From Chryseotalea sanaruensis (GTDB lineage Bacteria; Bacteroidota; Bacteroidia; Cytophagales; Cyclobacteriaceae), in contig NZ_BHXQ01000004.1 in assembly GCF_003990915.1 (NCBI RefSeq), forward strand, positions 124,001-188,000: DNA of 64,000 nucleotides, given 5' to 3'. A program made the translations under genes and the position numbers. The notes under the pieces are model-generated. The model searched no databases. It was not told where the DNA came from and saw nothing but the letters and a program-made list of their open reading frames with translations. Below, piece after piece: positions 17,525 through 26,462 of the stretch (position 1 is the first letter of the stretch; the number at the start of each line of letters is the position of its first letter).

Positions 17525-18754
17525 GTGAAACCTATTCTTGAAGTACAGAATATCTCTAAAAAGTATAGAATCCAACATTTATCTGGAGGCTACTTAAGCT
17601 TGCGTGAGAGAATGGTAAATGCTTTAAAATTTGAAAAGAATAACGTTGAGGATTTTTGGGCATTAAATGATGTTTCCTTTTCTGTTAATCCAGGTGAGTC
17701 AGTTGGTATTATTGGGCGGAATGGAGCTGGTAAATCAACTTTGTTAAAAGTATTATCTAAAATTACCCCCCCAACCAGTGGTAGCATAGTTTCTCGTGGT
17801 CGCGTGGCAAGTTTATTGGAAGTGGGCACAGGCTTTCACCCTGAACTAACAGGCAGGGAGAATATTTATTTTAATGGCTCTTTGCTAGGTATGAAACGCT
17901 TTGAAATTGATTCAAAGTTTGATGAGATTGTTGATTTTAGTGGAGTAGAAAAATTTCTGGATACGCCACTCAAGCACTTTTCAAGTGGTATGCAATTGCG
18001 TTTAGCATTTGCTGTTGCAGCCTTTTTAGAGCCAGAAATTTTAATTATTGATGAGGTTCTGGCCGTTGGCGATGCTGAGTTTCAAAAGAAGTGCTTGGGT
18101 AAGATGGAGGATGTGAGCAAAAGTGGGAGGACGATTTTGTTTGTGAGTCACCAGTTGGGTATGGTTGGGCAATTATGTAAAAATGCTTTATTACTTGATA
18201 GAGGCAAAATTGTTTGTCAAGGGGAAGTAAATGAAATAATAAATGTTTATACAAATTCCTATGCGACCAGCAACACCTTTGTTAGCAAGGCAATAGATAT
18301 GGGGAAGAGCTACATTATTCAGCAGGTGCAATCGCTAAATAATTTTTCTCAGGTGACTTCAAATTTTGCACATAATGAAGAGATTGTTCTGGAGATTGTT
18401 TTTTTAGCTACTCAGCTGCTTCGCAATACACATTTAATGGTGTCTGTTAATAATCGTAACGGACAAAGAGTTTTCTCTTCTGATAAAGCGTTAGATCATG
18501 TTAAATTAGAAATGAATTTGCCAACGACCGTAAGGATTACGATACCAAAAACCACATTAACACCAGGAAATTATACATTCTTTGTTGCGTTACATTGTCC
18601 AAATACTATGGGGTATGATGTAGCTGATAATATTTGTCCGATTAGTATTTATGATAATGGGTCGGAGTTTGTGCAATATGAGAATAAATGGTTTTATGGT
18701 GATGTTTATGTGTCTTGCAAATGGGAATTTAAATCTGAAATAAATGCATCTTAA
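17525..18754 (+). CDS. wzt: Polysaccharide ABC exporter ATPase with C-terminal extension (Wzt-like)
   Basis: This 409-residue protein starts with GTG at 17525. The ATPase domain has Walker A GRNGAGKS at 64-71, signature SSGMQ at 153-157, and Walker B ILIIDE at about 172-177. Residues of about 250-405 form a beta-rich extension like the Wzt carbohydrate-binding domain. In E. coli O8/O9a types that domain recognises the chemically capped end of the finished chain before export. Methyltransferase genes follow directly, and the first overlaps this gene by 11 bp. This supports a chain-capping link, but the glycan is unknown. Confidence 0.94.
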   Translation: MKPILEVQNISKKYRIQHLSGGYLSLRERMVNALKFEKNNVEDFWALNDVSFSVNPGESVGIIGRNGAGKSTLLKVLSKITPPTSGSIVSRGRVASLLEVGTGFHPELTGRENIYFNGSLLGMKRFEIDSKFDEIVDFSGVEKFLDTPLKHFSSGMQLRLAFAVAAFLEPEILIIDEVLAVGDAEFQKKCLGKMEDVSKSGRTILFVSHQLGMVGQLCKNALLLDRGKIVCQGEVNEIINVYTNSYATSNTFVSKAIDMGKSYIIQQVQSLNNFSQVTSNFAHNEEIVLEIVFLATQLLRNTHLMVSVNNRNGQRVFSSDKALDHVKLEMNLPTTVRITIPKTTLTPGNYTFFVALHCPNTMGYDVADNICPISIYDNGSEFVQYENKWFYGDVYVSCKWEFKSEINAS

Positions 18755-19391
18755 TAGTGAATTGCTTTTGCGAAAGTATGCTCTGTCCTATTTTAAGGAT
18801 AATATGAAGGTACTTGAGATTGGCCCCTCGGGTGTGCCATCTGCTTACCAACGTGTTGTTAATAACAATACAATTGTATGGCATACGCTAGATATTGCCC
18901 CAAACTATTCCGGTATTACATATGTTGCCACCGAGGAGTACAGTTATCCTATAGAATCGGAATCATATGATTTGATCATCAGTGGACAAGTAATTGAGCA
19001 TGTAAAGCAAATTTGGCTTTGGATGGCGGAGCTGAAAAGAATTTTAAAGCTAAATGGCACGATCATTATTGTGAATCCTATTAGTTGGCCCTACCATGCG
19101 TTCCCGGTTGATTGCTGGAGAATTTTCCCAGATGGAATGCGCGCATTATGCGATCATGTTCAATTAGAACTTGTGCTATCTGAGTTTGAGTCACTGGAAG
19201 CAGAGCACTTTGTCAATACATACACGCCAACAATTCCTGGGCAGTCATATACTTTTCTTGATTTGAGTAAGCGAATAATGTTAATTAAGTTTTGGAACGC
19301 CATGATTCATATTATTCCAATAGTAAAAAAACTAAAAGTACCCGTAGAAGTAGCTTACGATACCCTTTCTATCGCCACAAAAAGAAACTAA
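18744..19391 (+). CDS. Class I SAM-dependent methyltransferase
   Basis: The protein has 215 residues. The SAM-binding motif I region reads MKVLEIGPSGVPSAY, with DLIISGQVIEHVKQIWLWMAELKRILKLNG as motifs IV-V of the Methyltransf_11 type. The gene starts inside the end of wzt (11-bp overlap), which implies coupled translation with the exporter ATPase. It could cap or decorate the glycan, though the acceptor is not identifiable. It is distinct in sequence from the two FkbM-type enzymes downstream. Confidence 0.85.
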   Translation: MHLNSELLLRKYALSYFKDNMKVLEIGPSGVPSAYQRVVNNNTIVWHTLDIAPNYSGITYVATEEYSYPIESESYDLIISGQVIEHVKQIWLWMAELKRILKLNGTIIIVNPISWPYHAFPVDCWRIFPDGMRALCDHVQLELVLSEFESLEAEHFVNTYTPTIPGQSYTFLDLSKRIMLIKFWNAMIHIIPIVKKLKVPVEVAYDTLSIATKRN

Positions 19392-19404
19392 GAAATTGTA
19401 ACGG

Positions 19405-20262
19405 ATGTACATTAAGCGGTTAACCATTTTAAGGCATTTTACAAGTAAAGAGTTGATACAACTCATTTGCGGAAAATTGGTTAAAAAATTCCGGTCGGAA
19501 TTGTATGCGGATTTACAAGTAAAAGAAAACAAGCTATATGTTATTTTAAAAGCAGATCCATCCGCAAATATTGATGGCAACGAAATTATTGTAACCCACC
19601 GGTTAAACGGAAGAAGTTTTAAGGTTCATTTACGCTTGGCGGGTAGTGATGTATGGGTGTATGATCAGGTACTTGTACATGCTGGCTATCAGTACGTTTT
19701 AGAACAATATGAATACCACTTTGGAAAGCTTCCTGTCACTATTGTTGATGCAGGTGCTAATATAGGGTTGTTCATTCTCTATTTTAAGGCTGTAAATCCC
19801 GATGTTCAAATTGTTGCAATTGAGCCAGACAAGGGTAACTTTTTACGCACTCAACATAATATTGAAGTGAACAACTTAATCTCAGTAACTCTTCACCAGG
19901 CAGCACTTTGGCCTACAAAAGAAACCCTTGCAGTAGTTAATGATTTTAGAGATAAAAACGAATGGTCGTTTCGAGTTGAAAAAAATAGTGACGGTACAAT
20001 TTCTTCTCTAACACCTAATGAGATAGTTTCAGGCTTCAGCGGAGTTGTTGATATTTTTAAGATTGATATTGAGGGTGCGGAGGCAAAATTATTTGAAGCG
20101 GATAACGATTTAAGCTGGTTGAGTAAAGTAAAAGTTATTGCAATTGAAATTCATGACGAGTTTTCTATTCGATCATCAATTTTAGAATTGTTGGCAAAGT
20201 ATAATTTTGAAGTTACGCATCAAGGGGAGCTAACGGTGGGTATTAATACCCAATTTAAATAA
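19405..20262 (+). CDS. FkbM family methyltransferase (first copy)
   Basis: The protein has 285 residues. SAM-binding motif I is VTIVDAGANIGLFILYF, and the later IVAIEPDKGNFLRTQHNI and FKIDIEGAEAKLFE are the FkbM signature (DVEGAE type). FkbM proteins O-methylate sugars and polyketides. The gene sits 13 bp after the previous methyltransferase and 7 bp before a second FkbM gene of equal length. The two are clearly diverged. They may act on different positions of the same glycan. Confidence 0.88.
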   Translation: MYIKRLTILRHFTSKELIQLICGKLVKKFRSELYADLQVKENKLYVILKADPSANIDGNEIIVTHRLNGRSFKVHLRLAGSDVWVYDQVLVHAGYQYVLEQYEYHFGKLPVTIVDAGANIGLFILYFKAVNPDVQIVAIEPDKGNFLRTQHNIEVNNLISVTLHQAALWPTKETLAVVNDFRDKNEWSFRVEKNSDGTISSLTPNEIVSGFSGVVDIFKIDIEGAEAKLFEADNDLSWLSKVKVIAIEIHDEFSIRSSILELLAKYNFEVTHQGELTVGINTQFK

Positions 20263-20269
20263 TTTTTTT

Positions 20270-21127
20270 ATGGCTAGTATGAATTCGATCATCCAAGTAT
20301 TAGATAATCCACCAACACGCTGGATTTTACGAATGCTTATTTTTTTACGTTACAAGCAGCGTGGAAGAAAGATTGAGGCGGTTAAAAGTCATAAGGATTT
20401 TGGTGCATGGGAGTTTCGAATTGATGGTGTTAGTTATTTAAGCTCAGGGCCAGGGTGGGCATATGATTATGAGTATTTGCTAACACAATTAAAAGAGTTA
20501 TCTGGCTATGCTTACTTACCTATAAAGGGGGATACGGTTATTGACATTGGAGCCGGGGTTGGGGAAGAAACTATTATTTTTTCTGATTTAGTAGGTTCAG
20601 GAGGAAAAGTTTATTCTGTTGAAGCGCATCCAAAAACGTTTCGAGCGCTTTCGTATTTAGTAGCAGTAAATGATCTTAAAAATGTAGTGCATTCAAATGT
20701 GGCACTTTCTGATATTGCAGGGACAGTTTCCATTGACGATTCAGATAATTCATTGGCTAACACAATTTTATCAACCCCTAAAAAGAAGGCTTTCGAAGTT
20801 GATGCAGAGACGTTTGATGACTTTGTTGAACGCAATAACATTGATCGTATCGACTTAGTGAAAATGAATGTGGAAGGGGCAGAACAGTTAATCATAAGAG
20901 GTATGCAGCGTTCTCTTTCACGTATAAAGCATATGGCAATTTCCTGTCATGATTTCCGATATAAAAACGGGGAGTCGGAGTTCTTTAAAACAAAAGATAT
21001 AGTGTTGCAATTTCTCGAAAAAAGTAATTTTGTTGTAGTTACTCAAAATACCGCAAATAGCATGGTTGATGATTATGTGTATGCATACAACCCTTTGTTG
21101 ACTAGTGGTTTTGAGTCTAACGTATGA
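20270..21127 (+). CDS. FkbM family methyltransferase (second copy)
   Basis: The protein has 285 residues (an internal ATG at 20279 is an alternative start). Motif I is VIDIGAGVGEETIIF, followed by VYSVEAHPKTFRAL and the signature LVKMNVEGAEQLIIRGM. Its stop overlaps the next glycosyltransferase start by four bases (ATGA). Same family and same length as the preceding gene, so an old duplication or paired recruitment is likely. The substrate is unknown, with surface glycan inferred from location. Confidence 0.88.
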   Translation: MASMNSIIQVLDNPPTRWILRMLIFLRYKQRGRKIEAVKSHKDFGAWEFRIDGVSYLSSGPGWAYDYEYLLTQLKELSGYAYLPIKGDTVIDIGAGVGEETIIFSDLVGSGGKVYSVEAHPKTFRALSYLVAVNDLKNVVHSNVALSDIAGTVSIDDSDNSLANTILSTPKKKAFEVDAETFDDFVERNNIDRIDLVKMNVEGAEQLIIRGMQRSLSRIKHMAISCHDFRYKNGESEFFKTKDIVLQFLEKSNFVVVTQNTANSMVDDYVYAYNPLLTSGFESNV

Positions 21128-22260
21128 AGCGTGAGAGAATCGTTTTCTTAAGTTCAAAAAATCCATTCACAACAAAGGATTGGTCTGGAATTCCATTTTT
21201 TCTTTTTCGTTCCCTCTCAACAATATATGAAGTTGACTATGTTTCTCTCCCCTCGTTTTCAGTTGTAAGGCGGATAGGATATTACTTCAGTGTTTTTTTT
21301 TTAAAGCTAACAGGTAAACAGTATGTGTTTGATTATGGGGTGGTGATGGCTATTCTGTATGGCATGGCAGGATCAATTCGGCTACGAAATAAGCGAAACA
21401 TACAATTTATTTTTTCGCCTGCAGGCTTAACAGAGTTAGCGTTCTTGCGAACATCCATACCAATAGTTGCATATGGTGATTGTTCAACATTGCAGCTTAT
21501 TAATTTCTATCCGGCTTTGATGAGTGTCGCTAAGTTCTCAGTCAAAGAGATTGAACTTGTTGAACGTTATGCATTTAAGCGAATAACTCATTCTATTTTT
21601 TCATCTGATTGGGCAACATTTTTTGTGCAAAGCAAATTTTCCAGACACTGCATTACAATACCGTTTGGATCGAATATTTCTGAGGCAGCAACAATACATA
21701 CACCCAAAACTGTTCTTCAAGAAGACTGTAACCTGCTATTTGTTGGTGTAGATTGGAAACGCAAAGGAGCTGACATTGCCCTGAAAATTCATCAAGCATT
21801 ATTAGGTCTCGGCATTCCCTCCCGATTAACAATGGTTGGCTTATCTTTTCCGGCTGAGGAAACTATTCCAGAATTCGTGACGGTAATACCTCATATTGAC
21901 AAAGACAGTGAAGCAGGAGACTTACAAATTAAAAGGTTATTTAAACAGGCTTTGTTTTTTGTTTTGCCAACACGTGCTGACTGTACACCAATTGTGATAT
22001 CTGAAGCATTTTCGTTTGGTTTACCAGTGCTCGCCACTAATACTGGTGGCATAGCTTCACAGGTAGAGCACGGAATAACTGGTTTTTTATTTTTGGAAGA
22101 TGATGTGGAAGGATATGTTCGCATTATAACTAAATTGTTATGTGAAAAGGAATCTTATAAATTGTTGTCCGAGAATTGTTTAGAAGCGTACCGAAATACT
22201 TTTAATTGGAATTCTTGGGTGCGTAACTTACAGAGTGTAGTATCAATACAAACCTCTTGA
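21124..22260 (+). CDS. Glycosyltransferase family 4 protein
   Basis: The protein has 378 residues and a GT-B fold. The N-terminal domain is poorly conserved. The C-terminal domain has LLFVGVDWKRKGADIAL (phosphate-binding region), PTRADCTPIVISEAFSFGLPVLATNTGGIASQVEHGITGFLF, carrying the E-x7-E pair typical of GT4 retaining enzymes. It overlaps both neighbours at its ends (ATGA with the FkbM gene, TGATG with the next GT), so it lies in a coupled operon. Sugar specificity is not predictable. Confidence 0.92.
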   Translation: MKRERIVFLSSKNPFTTKDWSGIPFFLFRSLSTIYEVDYVSLPSFSVVRRIGYYFSVFFLKLTGKQYVFDYGVVMAILYGMAGSIRLRNKRNIQFIFSPAGLTELAFLRTSIPIVAYGDCSTLQLINFYPALMSVAKFSVKEIELVERYAFKRITHSIFSSDWATFFVQSKFSRHCITIPFGSNISEAATIHTPKTVLQEDCNLLFVGVDWKRKGADIALKIHQALLGLGIPSRLTMVGLSFPAEETIPEFVTVIPHIDKDSEAGDLQIKRLFKQALFFVLPTRADCTPIVISEAFSFGLPVLATNTGGIASQVEHGITGFLFLEDDVEGYVRIITKLLCEKESYKLLSENCLEAYRNTFNWNSWVRNLQSVVSIQTS

Positions 22261-23369
22261 TGGTAATGAAACGAATTCTTTTCTATACCTCTATTAGAAC
22301 CCGAGTTCGTGATCAAGAGTCGCTAATGGTTGAGTTTGTTAAAAAAGGGCACCAGGTATTTTTTATTAATCAACAGCAAAATGATTATTTACCGACAATT
22401 TGTAAACAAGCGGGAGTTATCTATAAAAGAGTTAGTATTCCCAAACTAAAATCATCGATAGTAAGAACGTTTTTTTACAGCATTCAATTAGCAAAATTTG
22501 TATGGTTGAATAAGATAGATATAGTCTATAGCCATCTTGAGCCAGCTAATTTTATTGCGGTATTGGCACAGTACCTTATCCGAGCAAAAGTTATTATAGT
22601 TAGGCACCACCATGATTTAGCAGCGCTTGCTGGTTTTTCTAACGACTTATCTTATAAATTAACATACAGATTGGCAAATCATGTAATTGTTGTAGCCAAG
22701 GCTACTAAGGAGTACATGATTCTGAAGGAAGGAATTAACCGAAGCAAAATTGTTCATATAAATTTAGGCTATGACTTTAACTTATTCACTCCGGTAGATG
22801 ATTCTCGCGTGAGTCAATTGAGAAGCCAATTGCAAGGAGCCATAGGATTAATTACTGTTGGACGGTTGGAGCCTAATAAGAGACCTGAACTTTCGCTTGA
22901 AGTACTTAAGAGATTGACAGATCGTGGAATACAGGCTTCCTTGAAGTATTTAGGTGCAGGAGAAATGAAAACAGACCTTGAGCAATTGGTTAATCTATAT
23001 GGTCTGACAAACCAGGTAGAATTTTTAGGTTACCGAGATGATGTCCTAGATCAGTTGAAAGGATCTGATTGGTTACTACACCCCTCTATTTCAGAGGCTA
23101 GTTGTGTGGTGATTAAAGAGGCTGGATTAGTAAAGCTTCCGGTTATTGCATGTAAGGGAATTGGTGATTTTGATGATTATCTAGTTCATGAAGAAAATTC
23201 TATGCTTGTTCATCCAGACACTTTTTTAATGGAGGCATGTGAAATAATTGCTCAGCATACAAATCAAAAGATTAGAAACCAACTTGGCGCTGCCTTAAAT
23301 CAATCTATAATAGAGAAGTTTCATATCTCATCCGTTTTAAACCAGTATGATTATTTTAATGTTGACTAG
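22260..23369 (+). CDS. Glycosyltransferase family 4 protein
   Basis: The ATG at 22260 overlaps the preceding TGA stop (TGATG); an ATG at 22266 is also possible. The protein has about 369 residues. The C-terminal GT4 half has LITVGRLEPNKRPELSLEVLKRL, VEFLGYRDDVLDQL and LHPSISEASCVVIKEAGLVKLPVIACKGIGD, where the donor-site E-x7-E is retained as E-ASCVVIK-E. The N-terminal half has ARYLIRAK-type and RHHHD stretches. Cytoplasmic or membrane-peripheral. Part of the same operon. Confidence 0.91.
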   Translation: MVMKRILFYTSIRTRVRDQESLMVEFVKKGHQVFFINQQQNDYLPTICKQAGVIYKRVSIPKLKSSIVRTFFYSIQLAKFVWLNKIDIVYSHLEPANFIAVLAQYLIRAKVIIVRHHHDLAALAGFSNDLSYKLTYRLANHVIVVAKATKEYMILKEGINRSKIVHINLGYDFNLFTPVDDSRVSQLRSQLQGAIGLITVGRLEPNKRPELSLEVLKRLTDRGIQASLKYLGAGEMKTDLEQLVNLYGLTNQVEFLGYRDDVLDQLKGSDWLLHPSISEASCVVIKEAGLVKLPVIACKGIGDFDDYLVHEENSMLVHPDTFLMEACEIIAQHTNQKIRNQLGAALNQSIIEKFHISSVLNQYDYFNVD

Positions 23370-23374
23370 TATAT

Positions 23375-24607
23375 ATGAATAGGCAACAAAAAATCATTTT
23401 AATGATTATCCCAAATTTGAATTTTGGAGGTGCGCAGCGTGTTTTTTATAATCATTCAATAGAGCTTTCGAGAAATCATAAAGTAGTCGAGTGTGTGTTT
23501 AATTTTGATGCAGGTCATGCGTTTCAATCAGGTAACGAAGTGTTTTCGCTGAATGTAGCGGGTGGCGCTAATGCATTAAGTAAGTTGATTCAATTTTTCA
23601 AACGTATTCAAGCTTTACGTGCTTTAAAGAAAAAGTTAAAACCCGATATATCCATTAGTCATTTAGAGGGAGCCGATCTAATTAATATATTATCAGCACA
23701 AGGTGAAAAAACCATAACATGGGTACATGGTAGTAAGTGGTATGATCAGAATATTTCTGGGATTCTGGGGATTATTCGACATAGATTATTAATTCCGTTT
23801 ATGTATAGTCGAGCTAGTTGTGTTGTTACTGTAAGTGAGGCGATAAAGCAAGAGTTAATATTTCATTATCGTGTCAAGCCAAAGGCCATCCAAACTATTT
23901 ATAATTATTTCGATGGAGAGACAATCAGTGATAAAGGTAACATAGCTATACCAGCCAATTTTCAGCCTATCTATGAAGGTGCTCCGGTTTTGATTTTCTC
24001 AGGCCGATTAGTCACACAAAAAAATCCGGCAGCTATGTTGCACTGGTTTGCTTCTTTTGTTTTAACACATCATTGTAAATTAGTTATTGTTGGTGAAGGA
24101 GATTTGCGTGATGAATTGTTAGATTTATGTGCTGATTTAAAGTTGAATACGTACCACCCGTGGTCAGCTATGGAATTACATGCAGCGTATCAAGTATATT
24201 TTTTGGGATTTCAGAGTAATCCATTTCAATTTATAAAAAGAGCCACAGTTTTTGTTCTTCCTTCTATGTGGGAGGGATTCCCTATGGTTTTAGGCGAGGC
24301 TATGTATTGTGGAATACCTATTGTATCAGCTGATTGCCCTACAGGCCCTAGAGAGATGTTAATGGATACAGAAAAATCTCCACTTTCAATAGAAATAGAT
24401 TATCCTTATAAAGCTGAATTTGGTGTGTTGCTCCCTATATTGAATGAGTCAACTCAGGGAGTCTGGACAAAAGCATTCTCCGAATTAATTAACGATAAGG
24501 TAGTTTTGGAGTATTATAAAAAAAAATCAACTGGCCGTGCTGTAGCCTTTTCTAAAGAACAAAATGCTTCGCAGGTAAGTAAACTAGTTGATAGAATCTT
24601 ACTATGA
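23375..24607 (+). CDS. Glycosyltransferase family 4 protein
   Basis: The protein has 410 residues. The N-terminus MIIPNLNFGGAQRVFYNHS is the classic GT4 glycine-rich acceptor loop. The C-terminal domain has LIFSGRLVTQKNPAAMLHWF, LVIVGEGDLRDEL and VLPSMWEGFPMVLGEAMYCGIPIVSADCPTGPREML, with a clear E-x7-E. It resembles N-acetylgalactosamine/galactose-type transferases of the PglA/PglJ kind in its GFP and SADCPTGPREML motifs, but specificity is not certain. It overlaps the next methyltransferase by four bases. Confidence 0.93.
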   Translation: MNRQQKIILMIIPNLNFGGAQRVFYNHSIELSRNHKVVECVFNFDAGHAFQSGNEVFSLNVAGGANALSKLIQFFKRIQALRALKKKLKPDISISHLEGADLINILSAQGEKTITWVHGSKWYDQNISGILGIIRHRLLIPFMYSRASCVVTVSEAIKQELIFHYRVKPKAIQTIYNYFDGETISDKGNIAIPANFQPIYEGAPVLIFSGRLVTQKNPAAMLHWFASFVLTHHCKLVIVGEGDLRDELLDLCADLKLNTYHPWSAMELHAAYQVYFLGFQSNPFQFIKRATVFVLPSMWEGFPMVLGEAMYCGIPIVSADCPTGPREMLMDTEKSPLSIEIDYPYKAEFGVLLPILNESTQGVWTKAFSELINDKVVLEYYKKKSTGRAVAFSKEQNASQVSKLVDRILL

Positions 24608-25311
24608 AAGCAATTCTAAAGAAAATGTTTCCTAAACTAGTTGGATGGCGAAACCGTCTCATTAATTATGCAGCACATTATAGATTTAAGGGAAAATCAA
24701 CTGAACAAATTTTTGAGACTATTTTTAAAGAGAACCATTGGCGGGATTCCGAATCTAGATCAGGCACAGGCTCAAATAAAAAAAATACAGAAACTGTTAT
24801 TCAACTTGTTAATGAAACCTTAAGTAAGTTTTCAGTTCAGTTTTTATTAGATATTCCATGTGGAGACTTTCATTGGATGAAACATGTAGATCTTCAAAAT
24901 ACTCAATATCTAGGAGCTGATATTGTTAAAGAATTGATTGCATCTAATCAGGCTCAATTTTCAACAGAGAAAATAAAATTTGAAAAGCTCAATTTATTGA
25001 ATGATGCTTTGCCAAAAGTTGATTTGCTTTTTTGTAGGGATTGTTTGGTTCATTTTTCATTTAAGGATATTTTCAAAGCCATTAATAATATTCGAGATTC
25101 GAAAGCGACATATTTGATGACGACTACTTTTCCGAATCATACTAACCACGATATTCTTACGGGCGATTGGCGCCCAATCAATTTACAAGCGCAACCATTT
25201 AATTTCCCTAAGCCTTTATATGTTGCTTCTGAACTCTTTAACGATGATGAGCGTTTTGCTGACAAAGCATTGGCAATATGGCGAATTACCGATGTACCGA
25301 TTCTGCAATGA
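24604..25311 (+). CDS. Class I SAM-dependent methyltransferase
   Basis: The protein has 235 residues. An N-terminal stretch FKENHWRDSESRSGTGS is typical of a capsule-cluster methyltransferase group. Motif I is FLLDIPCGDFHWMKHV, followed by YLGADIVKELI, and the LLFCRDCLVHFSF block occupies the motif IV position. The gene overlaps both flanking glycosyltransferase genes (ATGA at each end). The acceptor is unknown, with glycan modification inferred from location. Confidence 0.86.
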   Translation: MKAILKKMFPKLVGWRNRLINYAAHYRFKGKSTEQIFETIFKENHWRDSESRSGTGSNKKNTETVIQLVNETLSKFSVQFLLDIPCGDFHWMKHVDLQNTQYLGADIVKELIASNQAQFSTEKIKFEKLNLLNDALPKVDLLFCRDCLVHFSFKDIFKAINNIRDSKATYLMTTTFPNHTNHDILTGDWRPINLQAQPFNFPKPLYVASELFNDDERFADKALAIWRITDVPILQ

Positions 25312-26462
25312 TAAAACCTAAGATACTTATTATCGAAAACAGTACACATGTTACGGGCGCTTTAAAATCTATTGTGAGAGTTGCTTCAGACTTGCGTTTA
25401 TATTATTCTTTTGTTTTTGTACTCCCCTCGAAAAGTCAAGGCCGACAGTTGATAGAAAAATTCGATTTTGAGCTTATTTATGAACTCCCAATGAAAGAGC
25501 TCAGTAGAAAAGTAAGCGCTATTCTTTTATATGTTCCTTATCTAATAGTTAACTCAATTAAAATTAGGAGTATAGTTAAGAAGGAGAAAATTGATCTGAT
25601 ACATTCAAATGATTTGTATAACCTTACCCCTGTTCTTTATAAATTAATGGGTGGTGATAAGCCTTATTTCTCTCATATTCGGTTTTTGCCTAATGGCTTT
25701 CCCCCTTTACTTTTCAGATTTTGGTTTCTTTTGCATGATAAATTTGCGCAAAGAATAATTGTGGTATCAAACTATCTTAAAAACCAGTTACCATTAAGTC
25801 CAAAAGTAGAATGGATACCCAATGAACTCCCAATCCGAGAAACCCATAATTTAATGAATGATGAGAGTCGAACAAGCCATTCTTTCCTCTATCTCTCAAA
25901 TTATATTGCCGGGAAAGGACAAAATTTCGCATTGGAGGCATTTGCAAAAATAGCTGATCAATTACCTAATTGGAAACTTCGCTTTGTTGGTGGAGATATG
26001 GGATTGAAGAAAAATAGACTATTTAAAGAATCGTTGAAAGAAAGAGCATTTGAACTAGGTGTTAGTCACAAAGTTGAGTGGATTGATTTTATTGAAGATA
26101 CAGAGCTTGAATACAAAAGAGCCGATATTGCCCTTAATTTTTCTGAATCTGAATCTTTTTCTATTACCTGCCTTGAAGCATTATTCTACGGGGCTCCCTT
26201 AATTGCCACCGACTGCGGTGGGCCAGCTGAAATAATCGATCATAATGATACGGGGTTACTAACGCCAAATAGAGATATTAATGCTATGAGTGAAGCAATG
26301 TTACGGTTAGCTCGAGATAAAAATCTTCGTAATAAATTTAGAGATGATGGGAGAAGACGATCTCGTGAAAGATTTAGCATTGAAAACACATCATACCGAC
26401 TCAAAACTTTATATAGCTTAACCTTAGGTGAAAGTACTAAAGGCTTGACTTCCTCTTTATGA
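25308..26462 (+). CDS. Glycosyltransferase family 4 protein
   Basis: The ATG at 25308 (MIKPKILIIENSTHVTGALKS) is preferred over a start at 25278, since it forms the ATGA overlap seen throughout this operon. The 384-residue protein has an N-terminal TGALKSI acceptor loop. The C-terminal domain has FLYLSNYIAGKGQNFALEAF, KVEWIDFIEDTELEYKRADIALNFSESESFSITCLEALFYGAPLIATDCGGPAEII, which is a complete GT4 donor-site region. It is the last glycosyltransferase of the operon and overlaps the PKD-repeat protein gene. Confidence 0.92.
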   Translation: MIKPKILIIENSTHVTGALKSIVRVASDLRLYYSFVFVLPSKSQGRQLIEKFDFELIYELPMKELSRKVSAILLYVPYLIVNSIKIRSIVKKEKIDLIHSNDLYNLTPVLYKLMGGDKPYFSHIRFLPNGFPPLLFRFWFLLHDKFAQRIIVVSNYLKNQLPLSPKVEWIPNELPIRETHNLMNDESRTSHSFLYLSNYIAGKGQNFALEAFAKIADQLPNWKLRFVGGDMGLKKNRLFKESLKERAFELGVSHKVEWIDFIEDTELEYKRADIALNFSESESFSITCLEALFYGAPLIATDCGGPAEIIDHNDTGLLTPNRDINAMSEAMLRLARDKNLRNKFRDDGRRRSRERFSIENTSYRLKTLYSLTLGESTKGLTSSL

